Assembly (NCBI RefSeq): GCF_014192105.1
Contig: NZ_JACHXK010000001.1
Coordinates: 248,001-312,000, forward strand
Reading direction: 5' to 3'
DNA: 64,000 bases
Source: Paenibacillus phyllosphaerae
GTDB lineage: Bacteria; Bacillota; Bacilli; Paenibacillales; Paenibacillaceae
Shown here: positions 19,319 to 28,796 of the stretch, one piece after another
Position numbering within the stretch: the stretch's first letter is position 1
How the letters are laid out: every line of letters starts with the position of its first letter
Notes under the pieces: model-generated
Told to the model about the DNA's origin: nothing
What the model saw: only the letters and a program-made list of their open reading frames with translations
Databases searched by the model: none
Program-made: the position numbers and the translations under genes

Positions 19319-22300
19319 TTACCAGTTCAGAATGCTCCTCGCCAGCCACGCAAGATCTTCAATACCGATCTGACCGTCGTTAGAGAAGTCATACTGCTTC
19401 ACTAGATCCCATCCATCGTCGGTGGAGTTCATGCCATACGCCTTGGCAACGATAGCCAAATCACCTATGCTAAGCTTGTTATCTCCATTCGAGTCGCCAT
19501 CAATCATGGTGATAACGGCTGCACGGAAAATTTGCAGGGCTGTATTCAATGATGCTGCCGCTTGCTCAATTTCGGCAGCGGATGCCTCTTCGTCATCCAT
19601 GACGGCTAATGCTTGATCGACCGCAGCGCGGAGCGAGGCTTTCGATCCGACAGGATACTGTCCGACCTGAGTACCTTCGACAGCTGAAGCATAGAGCGCT
19701 TGCGCATCAGCGATTATATTCTCGAGCACACTGTGGTCAATGGAATCGATCTTCAGGCTGTAGGTGGATCCGGCGATCGTCGTTTCCTGACCTTGCCCGT
19801 CGGCAATGACTGCTTTCGTAACTGAAATATTCGTCAGGCCTGCCTCTGCATTCTTCTTGGTCTTGAATTGCAGTTTAGCTAAAGTCCCATCCAGGCTGGC
19901 TTGAGCCTCTCCAAGATGAACAGCCAGAAAACGAATCTTGCCATTCTCGATATCCACCTTCTGATCGACAATCATGAATTGGTCTTCATCCATGGAAGTG
20001 ATGCCCTTAAAGTCCATCTTGCCGGGATCATACGTAAGCGTAATATCCTGGGCGTAAACCTCTTGGCCATTCACATTGTCAAGGCGGAACGAGACATTTA
20101 CAGTAGATCCGCTATTCGTCGCTGCGGGTCCTGTCAACACCGCGGAAGCTTCGACGCTGCCGGAGTCGACCACAGTTTCAGCATAACTGCCTACCGTGTA
20201 AACGTTCGGTTTCGGCGCGGCCTCCATCCCATTGCCCAGATAGAAGCTAGGATGCGGCGGCTGGTTATACGCTACGTTCTGCCATGCTACCGACAATCTG
20301 TATTCCGGATCGTGCATCAGTGTGTATATTTTTTCCTGCGTCAGGTCCGTTGTCGTAAAGATTCGAAGCTCCGTGCTGTCTATGTTTTTCAGAATAATTT
20401 CTTCACGCCAGTCACCAAAGAGATCAGCCTGTAAAGACGGGTCGCCTTTTGTCCCGTCAGCCAAATATCCATCAAATTTCACGAGCGTTTCTTGTTTATG
20501 ATTGATATAATCCCATTTATCGATGTGTGAAGTACCGCCTCGGTAACGATCTTCATAATCGTGATCAGCTAACTCTCGAGAGAGATCTCCATCCCACCAA
20601 ATCGCAAAACTCGAGCTGGGAATATCAGTCGAAAGCAGCTCACCCGACACACTATATAATCGGCCTTTGTCTACCTCCCAAACGTTTGGTAAGCTACCGT
20701 CAGGAGCCCATAATTCTTCCCCAGGATATCTTGGATCTATATCCCCGGCGAGTGCCCTGCCTGTATCACTTACAGTCTGGAGCTGTCCAAATATAACTCT
20801 TCCGGTCTTGGCATCCTTCAAATTAGTACTATATTTAACGGTTGTATCTTCCTGTGGAGCCCACACTTCCAAACCCGGATTGTTCGGATCCAGATCCCCG
20901 ACATGCATAGCATCACCGTGACCGAGCCCAGAATTCCACAATCCCGTTCCATCGTTATCAATAGCAGCTGCCCCGGTAACAATCTCATCCTTACCGTCTC
21001 CATCGATATCTGCTACGCTTAATTGGTGATTCCCGGAAGCTTCATATGCTTCATTCCCAGGCGTATCAGAATCAAAAGCCCACCGCTGTACGATCTTTCC
21101 ATCTTTAAAGTCATATGCTGTAAGTGTCATTCTAGTGTAATATCCACGGGTCATGACCAAGCTAGGATGCACGCCATCCAAGTATGCGACCGCGCCCAAG
21201 AAGCGATCCACTCGGTTTCCGTAGGCATCACCCCAGTCGGCAACATTTCCTCTTCCAGGTATAAATTCTGTCGTATCGAGCGCTTTACCATCCACTCCAC
21301 GGAATACGGTCAAATACTCTGGTCCTTCAATAATAAATCCGTCCGAATTAACGTAGTTCGCATCAGGATCTCCAATCACATTTCCCAGACCATCTACAGT
21401 GCCATCTGCCGTTTTCATGGCAACTTCAGCTTTTCCGTCGCCATCCAGATCATAAACCAAGAACTGGTTGTAATGGGCGCCTGCACGTATATTGATTCCG
21501 CTATTCATCCGCCACAACCTGGTTCCATCTAATTTGTAGGCGTCATAGTAAGTTGGGCCGGTATAACCTTTTTGTCCGTTATCTTTTTGATTGGAAGGAC
21601 TCCATTTCAACACAACTTCATACTCGCCATCACCATCGAGGTCTCCTACGCTGGATTCAATTGGTGTATAGGTATAGACGCCTCCATCTGGCGTCGTACC
21701 GCCTTCTGGTTTTTGAATCGGTATGGAAAGAGAATTTGTATTCCATACGGTAGCCGAATCAGACTGTAACTTTTCCTGTCCATTCACAACGGTTCTTACA
21801 TAATAGGTTGAATTCTCGTTTCCACCGACATCCAAGTAGTTGGTGCTATCGGTAATAGGCGTTGAATTTACCTTTACTCCGTCTCGGTAAAGATTGAAGT
21901 TCGTTTCTTCTGGATCTGTTCCCAGCAGACGCCAACCCACATAAATGCCGTTGTCTGTCTTCATGGCGACTAATCCGCGATTCAAACTTTCCATCTGCCG
22001 TGCTTCATGAACGACCGGAGTTGCACTTACGGTCACGCCTGAGGCTTCAACTCCATCAGCAAATACCGCTTTAGCTACATAGGTATAGGTCGTTCCGTTT
22101 GTCAATCTGGACAACGTGGACATCTGTTTTCCTTTAAGAACGGTGTCCACCAAATGGAGTGAATGGTCTGAAGAATTCACTTGATAGATATTTGCTTTAA
22201 CATACGCAGGATCCAAAGGCTCCGTCCAACCGATCTGCACTTTCGAATCTTTTCCCTCTGTTTCTACATACTCCAGATTCGGGTGAGCACCTAATCGACG

Positions 22301-23281
22301 GACAGAGAAGTTATATGTTCTGTAAATCCCCGTATAGAGAGAAGACGTAACGTTTATCGGAATACTGGTTATGCTATCTGTCAAATTCAATGATACCGTT
22401 TCGCCGCTTGCTACAGTCGCACCTCCCGCCACTGAAAATAAGACGCCTGGTGCACTGACTGTTGGCGTAAACTCAAGTGTTGTTGTTGAATTTGGAACGA
22501 CTAACGTATAATCGGTATAGTAGGATTCAAATCGATCCGTTAGAGTACCCCCGCCTATTGTAAGACCATCCATTTGAACACCGATCTTTTTCACACTGAT
22601 GTTATCGATGTTTAAAGTCCCGCCGGCATTCACACTAAAGCCAAAACTGCTAATTCCAGCTATTGAAGCATTATTGAACGTTTCTGTTGCTGTTGCCACC
22701 GTTTGATTGGTGTTTAGATCCTTGATGGTCAGATTAAATGTTTTGGTGGAGACGCTGAAAAACATGGTGTAATGATACCAGTGGGTCGTATCATAACTCG
22801 TGTACGGAGTTGTTGCATTGCGCTTTTGTAATTTCCCTGCATTGAATTGCATATGGGCTGCAGAGTAATTTGTTGCATTGACAGCGCCGCTATTAATAAA
22901 CAAAAAGCCACCGTTGGTACCTGGAACATTGATATCAAAATCAATTATCAGTCCCCCCGTCACATTTTCAAAAGTTTGACCGATGTAAGAAGAACCGCCT
23001 GGGTTAGTTATCGAAGCATTTGTTCTTCCAGTAACGTTATCCGAAACGACTGTCATCGTCGGCGCTGTGCCTTTCGTCGTCCAAGTGTTACCGCTGCCGG
23101 CTACGATCGTTGATCCTGGGGTATAACTTTCAAAATCCTCATTGAACAATACCTGATCTGCTGCAAACGTACGGTCAGGAGTCACCACAAACATGGACAT
23201 AAGAAGCGTGAGTACGATGAAGATGGATATAGGCTTTCTAGTAACTGTCATTGCTTTTTTTTCCTTTATTAATAAAAGCAT
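19319..23281 (-). CDS. Multimodular secreted PL11 rhamnogalacturonan lyase with cohesin and dockerin
   Basis: The 1320-residue protein starts at the ATG at 23281, which has GGGAGGT eight bases upstream. A signal peptide ends near TFAAD (about 40). Modules in order: a laminin-G/concanavalin-like domain (about 42-230, NEDFESYTPGS), a cadherin-like beta-sandwich (about 240-330), an Fn3-like domain (about 335-425), a PL11 lyase (about 430-1040, DLDGDGEYEVVLKWSPSNQ, DLDGDGKAEVAMKTADGT), a cohesin-like domain (about 1050-1190, LTYDPGKMDFKGI), a FIVAR-like helical region (about 1200-1255) and a C-terminal dockerin with two Ca-binding loops (DSNGDNKLSIGDL, DFSNDGQIGIEDL). It should act outside the cell on rhamnogalacturonan I. 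A duplicated operator region and a cre box lie upstream. Confidence 0.92.
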   Translation of the reverse strand: MLLLIKEKKAMTVTRKPISIFIVLTLLMSMFVVTPDRTFAADQVLFNEDFESYTPGSTIVAGSGNTWTTKGTAPTMTVVSDNVTGRTNASITNPGGSSYIGQTFENVTGGLIIDFDINVPGTNGGFLFINSGAVNATNYSAAHMQFNAGKLQKRNATTPYTSYDTTHWYHYTMFFSVSTKTFNLTIKDLNTNQTVATATETFNNASIAGISSFGFSVNAGGTLNIDNISVKKIGVQMDGLTIGGGTLTDRFESYYTDYTLVVPNSTTTLEFTPTVSAPGVLFSVAGGATVASGETVSLNLTDSITSIPINVTSSLYTGIYRTYNFSVRRLGAHPNLEYVETEGKDSKVQIGWTEPLDPAYVKANIYQVNSSDHSLHLVDTVLKGKQMSTLSRLTNGTTYTYVAKAVFADGVEASGVTVSATPVVHEARQMESLNRGLVAMKTDNGIYVGWRLLGTDPEETNFNLYRDGVKVNSTPITDSTNYLDVGGNENSTYYVRTVVNGQEKLQSDSATVWNTNSLSIPIQKPEGGTTPDGGVYTYTPIESSVGDLDGDGEYEVVLKWSPSNQKDNGQKGYTGPTYYDAYKLDGTRLWRMNSGINIRAGAHYNQFLVYDLDGDGKAEVAMKTADGTVDGLGNVIGDPDANYVNSDGFIIEGPEYLTVFRGVDGKALDTTEFIPGRGNVADWGDAYGNRVDRFLGAVAYLDGVHPSLVMTRGYYTRMTLTAYDFKDGKIVQRWAFDSDTPGNEAYEASGNHQLSVADIDGDGKDEIVTGAAAIDNDGTGLWNSGLGHGDAMHVGDLDPNNPGLEVWAPQEDTTVKYSTNLKDAKTGRVIFGQLQTVSDTGRALAGDIDPRYPGEELWAPDGSLPNVWEVDKGRLYSVSGELLSTDIPSSSFAIWWDGDLSRELADHDYEDRYRGGTSHIDKWDYINHKQETLVKFDGYLADGTKGDPSLQADLFGDWREEIILKNIDSTELRIFTTTDLTQEKIYTLMHDPEYRLSVAWQNVAYNQPPHPSFYLGNGMEAAPKPNVYTVGSYAETVVDSGSVEASAVLTGPAATNSGSTVNVSFRLDNVNGQEVYAQDITLTYDPGKMDFKGITSMDEDQFMIVDQKVDIENGKIRFLAVHLGEAQASLDGTLAKLQFKTKKNAEAGLTNISVTKAVIADGQGQETTIAGSTYSLKIDSIDHSVLENIIADAQALYASAVEGTQVGQYPVGSKASLRAAVDQALAVMDDEEASAAEIEQAAASLNTALQIFRAAVITMIDGDSNGDNKLSIGDLAIVAKAYGMNSTDDGWDLVKQYDFSNDGQIGIEDLAWLARSILNW

Positions 23282-23353
23282 CTTCTTTTACCTCCCATAT
23301 AGAGATTCTCGCACATTTTCACCCGTGAAGAAGATTACAGATATGACCAAGAA

Positions 23354-23367
23354 TGAACACGCTTACA
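23354..23367 (-). promoter_or_regulatory. cre box in the leader of the large PL11 gene
   Basis: TGAACACGCTTACA matches 13 of 14 positions of the CcpA operator consensus. It is about 75 bases upstream of the ATG at 23281 and downstream of the predicted promoter at 23546-23575, so CcpA could block elongation there. Confidence 0.7.
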
Positions 23368-23545
23368 TTCGAAGTTAAACAAAAGCTTCATTTTTCTGTT
23401 TTTACTTTTCCCTATGATCTTCCCTCCACTTATTGAAATCGGCTCCCTCACAAACTGAAGCGTTTTCAATATACACGGTTTCACCTCCTCAACATGATTC
23501 CCTTCTCGCCAACGTGTTTCTCTTGGCTCGGTTTGCTATGACAGC

Positions 23546-23681
23546 ATCATAACGCTCCGAGCGACGATTGGTAAATTACGAGTATTGATTAAGTGCGACA
23601 CTTTTGATTTTCCATCCATCATCCGAAAAAAGCTCCATAATATAATCAATTTTGGCAGGTATAAGCAAAAGTGGGGCGCTT
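23546..23681 (-). promoter_or_regulatory. Promoter and operator copy A, shared with the LplB operon
   Basis: On the minus strand a TTTACC box (23570-23575) and a TATGAT box (23546-23551) are separated by 18 bases. Upstream of them are two blocks closely similar to those before the gene at 29762: one around 23566-23610 (AATCAAAAGTGTC ... TTAATCAATACTCG) and one around 23643-23681 (ACTTTTGCTTATA next to AATTGATTA). The shared arrangement suggests that one AraC-type activator controls the large PL11 lyase and the oligosaccharide importer. The rest of the 499-base gap (23282-23780) holds only the cre box and the start of the divergent AraC gene. Confidence 0.65.
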
Positions 23682-23780
23682 TTATCCTAGCCTGTTCGTT
23701 AGTATGCTATTTATATCCCCCGACCCCATTATGATATAATCATTTCATATTATGATGTCAAAAAGTACGGGAGCATAACC

Positions 23781-24614
23781 GTGGACAACTTAAACATATT
23801 CCATGAGCTTTCAGAGGAGATATTGATTCGAATCAATATTTGCTTAGAGAGCGCTCATCCAAGTCGTTGGGTAGAAAGCAAACAGCATCAGGATTACGCC
23901 TTTTGGCACCTCCACGAAGGTCAAATTGAAATTCGTGTTTACGATCAGGTACACATCGCCAGGGAGGGAGACCTGATTCTATTCAGTCCTAAGGTGGCCT
24001 ATACCGCAACAAATATAGGAGCTAATTGCAGATTCACTTTTACACACTTTAATGTCGACCTGGGTGATCAGCATAGAATTCTAGACAATTTCCAGCTCCC
24101 TGGTGTGATTTCAAGTTCCCTTGTCCCGGAAGAAGCTCATCTGTTCTTAGACAGTTGTGAACAGTATAAAAGTGGTGCTATCATGTCAACAATTCGATTA
24201 AAAGGAGCGCTGACAATCTTAATTTCCAAGCTATTAGAATATTATGAGCTTGGCATATACCGCGGGGGATTTACGAATAATGTGTCTGAACGCAAGAGAA
24301 TCACCAGTTTCCAGAAGCTGCAGCCCGTATTCCAGTTTATACGAGACCATCTGCATCAACCGATCCGCATTGAAAAACTTGCTGAACTGGCAGGCATGTC
24401 GGAGAAGTACTTCATTGTCTATTTCAAACAAGCTTCAGGTGTTACACCGGGGCTGTACATCTATCAGATGAAGATGAACCGTGCCCGAAAATTATTGTAC
24501 AGCAAACATTATTCGGTTAAACAAATTGCGGAGATGCTCGGTTATCCTGATCCCTACACCTTTTCAAAAGCCTTCAAGAAATATTACAATGCACCGCCAT
24601 CTCAGTTCGGGTGA
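23781..24614 (+). CDS. AraC-family transcriptional regulator
   Basis: The 277-residue product starts at GTG with GGGAG upstream. It has a cupin-like N-terminus (HLHEGQIEIRVYDQVHIAREGDL) and a C-terminal AraC domain (IRIEKLAELAGMSEKYFIVYFKQ; FSKAFKKYYNAPPSQFG). It is divergent from the large PL11 gene and lies upstream of the GH105/LplABC block, so it is a candidate to bind the duplicated operator blocks at 23566-23681 and 29853-29963. The membrane regulator at 30005-32275 is the other candidate. It ends two residues after the conserved AraC tail, as is normal. Confidence 0.9.
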   Translation: MDNLNIFHELSEEILIRINICLESAHPSRWVESKQHQDYAFWHLHEGQIEIRVYDQVHIAREGDLILFSPKVAYTATNIGANCRFTFTHFNVDLGDQHRILDNFQLPGVISSSLVPEEAHLFLDSCEQYKSGAIMSTIRLKGALTILISKLLEYYELGIYRGGFTNNVSERKRITSFQKLQPVFQFIRDHLHQPIRIEKLAELAGMSEKYFIVYFKQASGVTPGLYIYQMKMNRARKLLYSKHYSVKQIAEMLGYPDPYTFSKAFKKYYNAPPSQFG

Positions 24615-24631
24615 AACTTGTAATCTGCTTA

Positions 24632-24754
24632 TGAAAAGCGTTCAGTACCTCTAAATAGAAACACCGAACGCTTACAAAAGCTTGACTCCGAAATTCGTCA
24701 GCTCGTGCAATTGAAACAGCTTTGCTGCGAACAAGGGGTGAAACGTACAACCGC
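24632..24754 (+). pseudogene. Short degenerate coding remnant, plus strand
   Basis: After the AraC gene one plus-strand frame reads without a stop for about 45 codons and ends at a TGA near 24757. Its text looks coding (TERLQKLDSEIRQLVQLKQL), with a heptad-like pattern, but it has no start codon or ribosome binding site. I do not recognise the parent. It may be the tail of a deleted gene. It overlaps an AAGCGTTC/GAACGCTT hairpin that could terminate the AraC transcript. Confidence 0.25.
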
Positions 24755-24762
24755 CTGATACA

Positions 24763-25010
24763 CTAAGTTGCGAGCGCCTTATAGACTTCTACCCCATAAG
24801 GATCCAGTTTCAGACTGGTCTCGTACAAGCGGCCGGTTAAGATGCCTTCTCCCGGTAAAGTAAGGGGAATAAAAACTCAGCGCCAGTAAGCTCTAAAATT
24901 TCGTAATAGTCTATCGGGTTTTCCAAAATACGACCATTCAACTTTATTTTCGGGGTTTCACGCCGAATATTCATCTTTTGCTTTTGGAGACCGCCTTCAT
25001 AGACGCACTA
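24763..25010 (-). pseudogene. 3' remnant of a glycoside hydrolase gene, frameshifted
   Basis: Two minus-strand reading frames join across a frameshift near 24,865. The upstream part reads KIKLNGRILENPIDYYEILE and continues to GAEFLFPL; the downstream part reads LTLPGEGILTGRLYETSLKL then DPYGVEVYKAL and a TAG at 24763. The pattern (a Leu-Pro-Gly-rich strand, then LKLDPYGVEVYK) is like the C-terminal beta domain of amylase-clan or GH42-type enzymes. No start codon remains. It lies directly downstream of the GH105 gene in the same orientation and is probably the tail of a lost operon member. The parent family is inference. Confidence 0.5.
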
Positions 25011-25013
25011 TCA

Positions 25014-26096
25014 TTATAGTGACCTCCGAACAAGTAAATCGCTGCTCATTTCCTCCCGATTTTTTAATAATTCTTCATTCTCAATGACAGCCGCTAGCAG
25101 GGCGAGCGCCAGTCCCTGACCCCAGCCCTCAGCCCACCTCTTAGGCACGTTCAGATAGCCCTCCAAATTATTCATCACGGCAGTCCCGCCAGATACGTTA
25201 AGTACTCTGCCGTTAGCAGCTATATTAGCAAGCGTACCATCCAGTGCCTTTTGGATATATTTGGTGTGCAAGGGGTTTCCCATGTTCAACATACCTGCTG
25301 CTATTCCGGCTGTCGCTGATACCTCACCGTAGGATTCCGGAGCGTCTAGAACGGTGCCCCAAAGGCCATCCTCCCGTTGCAATACTTTGATTGCCGAAAG
25401 CTGATTACGCAATGAACAATTTACATGCATAAAAGGTGGATACAGATACCCTTGCGGCAGCACTTTACTTACCCGGGACATCGTGTAGGCTGCCCAAGCA
25501 TTGGCACGCCCCCAGTAAATCCCGGACATGTGATCCCTTTGTAAGTTGTTATAGCCGTGGTACCATAAGCCGGAATCCTCGTTCTGCAAATAATTAATAT
25601 GCCAGTAATACTGATGCAGCGCATCGTCAATAAGATGTTTCTCTCCCAGCATGACCCCTACACGCAGCAAAAAATAGGCTGCCATGAACAGCGTGTCCGC
25701 CCAACACTGCTCCGGGAAATCATTTTTGACAGACACTGTATGCTGAAGCACCCGATCTCCGAAACGCAGCGCATGGTTCTCAAGGTAATCTACTTTGCTT
25801 AATATGAGATCGAGGTACTTCTGATCATTCGTTTCTTCATAGAGTGTAATCAACATATGTCCCATAGCGCATGTATTCACTGTCCATGAGGGTAGTCCAA
25901 CTTCTAAATATTCATCGCAATACTTTGCCATTCGTTCAAGGTAAGCCTTATCACCAGTAGCTTCATATGCACGGCTGATTCCATAGAAGGCCACTCCACA
26001 TGGCCAGTCCCAAGTCAGATCCATACCGAGTGTGTAGTCTACCATTCGGTCGATCGTATGTTTAAGTTCGGACGAAGCTGATGTAATCTTTAGCAT
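25014..26096 (-). CDS. Unsaturated rhamnogalacturonyl hydrolase, GH105 (YteR/YesR-like)
   Basis: The 360-residue enzyme has the alpha/alpha-barrel signature of GH105: WDWPCGVAFYGISRAYE, NTCAMGHMLITLY, the catalytic Asp in QCWADTLFMA, and SGIYWGRANAWAAYTMSR. It removes the unsaturated galacturonate left at the non-reducing end of rhamnogalacturonan lyase products (family knowledge), and acts in the cytoplasm since there is no signal peptide. The start at 26096 is chosen because GGAGGT lies seven bases upstream; an ATG five codons earlier overlaps that site. It follows an LplA-type binding protein and two permeases in the same orientation, a complete import-and-process unit. Confidence 0.93.
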   Translation of the reverse strand: MLKITSASSELKHTIDRMVDYTLGMDLTWDWPCGVAFYGISRAYEATGDKAYLERMAKYCDEYLEVGLPSWTVNTCAMGHMLITLYEETNDQKYLDLILSKVDYLENHALRFGDRVLQHTVSVKNDFPEQCWADTLFMAAYFLLRVGVMLGEKHLIDDALHQYYWHINYLQNEDSGLWYHGYNNLQRDHMSGIYWGRANAWAAYTMSRVSKVLPQGYLYPPFMHVNCSLRNQLSAIKVLQREDGLWGTVLDAPESYGEVSATAGIAAGMLNMGNPLHTKYIQKALDGTLANIAANGRVLNVSGGTAVMNNLEGYLNVPKRWAEGWGQGLALALLAAVIENEELLKNREEMSSDLLVRRSL

Positions 26097-26167
26097 GAAT
26101 ATTACCTCCAACTGCTATAGATACCAAGGCCCCCGCTCAAAGCAGGGGCTCTTGACCATATCGTATT

Positions 26168-27820
26168 TTACTTGATGTTACCAGCGTCAATTGCCGCTTG
26201 TTTCTCGTCTAGTATCTCTTGGTAACCTGCTTTAAGATATTCTTGCTTGGCTTTCTCATACGTCGCGTCAAAATCACTCTCAGAAGCGACAACGCATTTC
26301 ACATACAGTTCCTGGAAAAGTACATTAAGATCAGCTTTATACTCACCAACCGTTTCGAGCACAACACTGAACAGAGCGTCTGGTGTGCGGTATTCCGCTA
26401 CCCGATCATAGTTAGCCATAAGTTCCGTCCCAAGGGACTCATAGCCCGCAGGCGACCAGTTAGCAAGATATGACTTCCGGGTTAATTCTGGAGTAGAATA
26501 CTGTGCAACTTCAGTAACAAGAGCCCAATAGTCTTTATTATTGTTTTTGGACAGTACGGATTCTCCTGCGAAATCCGCATTTTTAACAGCAAGACCATCG
26601 GCATTTAAGGTGTAGTTTTGACCTTCTACACCGTTCTGCAGGAAGAATAGGTTCTCCGGCTGGCTCATCCATTCCAGATACATCCAGACTGCGGCACGTT
26701 CCATGTCTGTCGTTTCGTAATTGATGCCCATAATAAAGCCGAACGGCCAATAGGCTCGGCTTTGCGGTTTGTTACCTTCCGGCACCAAAGCTTCTGCTGG
26801 CAGAATTGCGAATTCCGCATCCGGATTGTTCGCCAGTGTAGCGGTGAGTACGTCGGTATTATTCGTAAGATAGGATTCAAAGGTCCCCGTCTTACCTGCT
26901 GCAAACTCTGCCTTGGCCTTAGCGTCGTCGTCGCGCAAATAGAATTCTTTGTCTATCAAACCATTATTGAATTGGTAGTTTAGATTACGCAGGTAGTCCT
27001 CAGTAGCCTTCGTGGTCAGATCGGCAACGCCAAGATCAGAATAAAGAGCGCGTTCTTTCTCGTCTACCGGCCAGTCGCGGAAAGGATAGTTAAAGATATA
27101 GGTGTTCATTCTCAATTTCTCTCCACCAACACCAAGTCCGGCTGCCTTCCACTTAATCAGCATTTCATTATATTTCTCTAAGGAGGTAAGATCCTCCACC
27201 TTCATACCAACTTTCTCCACCCAATCTTTACGAATCAGAGTCGAATAGTTATCCGCTTCCGGGCGTGCAGCAAAGAAGAATGCATTCTTCCCGTCAATGA
27301 CACCGTACTTCTCGATTACTTTAGACATATTGTTCCAATAGGTCGGAGCATAATTTGAAATTTCATTCAAGTCCAGAGGCTGCAACACATCTTCGCCATA
27401 ATAGGCCAGTGCTTGAGGCATATCATAATGGAAGATGATGTCAGGGGCTTTTCCCGAAGCCAGCAATTGTTCGAAATCGGTTACTTCTTTGCTGCGAGTG
27501 ATCGGAACGAATTTGACATTAACGTTGTACTTGTCCCCGAATTCCTTCTGAATCCACCGGGTATAGTAGTTATCCGTTACGCTCCAACCTTCATAGGCAC
27601 GTTCATAGACCGGAATCTCCAAATTAACCTTCTCGGGGAAGCCTTTCGAATAGTCGGCATAACCTCCCTCCGCGCTAGCGCCCGCAGCTGGAGTCGACTC
27701 TTTAGGTGTGTTGCTGGAAGTATTGTTTGTACTGTTGTTACTATTCGAACAGCCTGCTAGAACACTTCCCGCCATTATTAAAGCCATCACGATCGATGAA
27801 GTTCTCTTTTTCCTCATCAT
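26168..27820 (-). CDS. LplA/YtcQ-type oligosaccharide-binding lipoprotein
   Basis: The product of about 550 residues begins MMRKKRTSSIVMALIM and has the lipobox LAGC, then a Ser/Asn/Thr linker and a large binding domain of the LplA/YtcQ type (longer than family 1 proteins elsewhere in the window). It should capture unsaturated rhamnogalacturonan oligosaccharides for the permeases at 27883-29762. The start near 27820 is favoured because GGGGGA precedes it, with an upstream ATG possible. It is third in the order permease, permease, binding protein, GH105. Confidence 0.92.
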   Translation of the reverse strand: MMRKKRTSSIVMALIMAGSVLAGCSNSNNSTNNTSSNTPKESTPAAGASAEGGYADYSKGFPEKVNLEIPVYERAYEGWSVTDNYYTRWIQKEFGDKYNVNVKFVPITRSKEVTDFEQLLASGKAPDIIFHYDMPQALAYYGEDVLQPLDLNEISNYAPTYWNNMSKVIEKYGVIDGKNAFFFAARPEADNYSTLIRKDWVEKVGMKVEDLTSLEKYNEMLIKWKAAGLGVGGEKLRMNTYIFNYPFRDWPVDEKERALYSDLGVADLTTKATEDYLRNLNYQFNNGLIDKEFYLRDDDAKAKAEFAAGKTGTFESYLTNNTDVLTATLANNPDAEFAILPAEALVPEGNKPQSRAYWPFGFIMGINYETTDMERAAVWMYLEWMSQPENLFFLQNGVEGQNYTLNADGLAVKNADFAGESVLSKNNNKDYWALVTEVAQYSTPELTRKSYLANWSPAGYESLGTELMANYDRVAEYRTPDALFSVVLETVGEYKADLNVLFQELYVKCVVASESDFDATYEKAKQEYLKAGYQEILDEKQAAIDAGNIK

Positions 27821-27882
27821 CTTCATTTCCCCCATAAGTGAATTTTCACTTCAAAATAAGGCAAGTTCAATACGGTCCGGAG

Positions 27883-28782
27883 CTATTCCTTAACAGCTCC
27901 TAGCATGGTTCCTTGAACGAAATATTTCTGGATAAAAGGATAGACACACAGAATCGGCATAGTCGCGAAAACAATACATGATGCCTTTAGCACCTCGGGG
28001 TTACTCAGTGACACTTGGCTGCCTTCAAGCTGGAAGCTCTCTGTCGACTGAATGATCAGGTAATACAATTTCAATTGCAATGGCCGTAGATCTACGTTTT
28101 GTTTGATATAAAACAAGGCGTCCTGATAGGCATTCCAGCGTCCAACCGCATAAAAGAGAGCTATTGTCGCTAGTATCGGTTTGGATAGCGGAAGGACAAT
28201 ACTAAATAAAATTCGAAAGTGTCCTGCGCCATCGATTCGTGCCGATTCTTCCAGGCTTGTCGGTATGCCGCTAGAGATTGCACTCTTCATAATTAACAAA
28301 TTGTAAGCGCTAAAGGAAAGCGGCAGAATGAGTGACCATATCGTATCCAGCATTCCTAAATTATTCACTAGCAGGTAATCGGGAATGATTCCGCCTTGAA
28401 AAAATAAAGGTAACATGAAGATAAAGGTAAACAGAGTCCGTCCCCAGAGCCGAGTACGAGACAGCGGGTATGCAGCAAAAACTGTGATAATCATACCCAG
28501 GATAGTGAACGAAACCGTCACAACAATCGACACATACAAGGATCGCAAGATGCTGGCATCAGCAAAAATTTTCTCGTAAGCACCTAGAGTGAAACCCTTT
28601 GGCCATAGATAGACCTTGTTAGCGATGACATAGGCGTCTGTGCTAAAAGATTTTGAAATGACATGAAGGAACGGCAGCAGACATACTAACGAAGCGACGA
28701 TCAGTGAGAACGGGATAAGCACATCCCAGATGTCTACACGTTTTCGGCGATGCACGGTAACCGTATCACTTGCTGCTTTCAT
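27883..28782 (-). CDS. LplC/YtcP-type ABC permease
   Basis: The 299-residue membrane protein has six hydrophobic segments and the permease EAA loop (SLEESARIDGAGHFRILFSIV, near residues 190-215). The C-terminus ends KYFVQGTMLGAVKE, which is characteristic of LplC/YtcP subunits. It pairs with the LplB-type permease encoded 14 bases upstream. No ATPase is encoded nearby; YtcP/YteP systems use a shared MsmX-type ATPase (family knowledge). Confidence 0.92.
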   Translation of the reverse strand: MKAASDTVTVHRRKRVDIWDVLIPFSLIVASLVCLLPFLHVISKSFSTDAYVIANKVYLWPKGFTLGAYEKIFADASILRSLYVSIVVTVSFTILGMIITVFAAYPLSRTRLWGRTLFTFIFMLPLFFQGGIIPDYLLVNNLGMLDTIWSLILPLSFSAYNLLIMKSAISSGIPTSLEESARIDGAGHFRILFSIVLPLSKPILATIALFYAVGRWNAYQDALFYIKQNVDLRPLQLKLYYLIIQSTESFQLEGSQVSLSNPEVLKASCIVFATMPILCVYPFIQKYFVQGTMLGAVKE

Positions 28783-28796
28783 GCTTCTCCTCCTTT

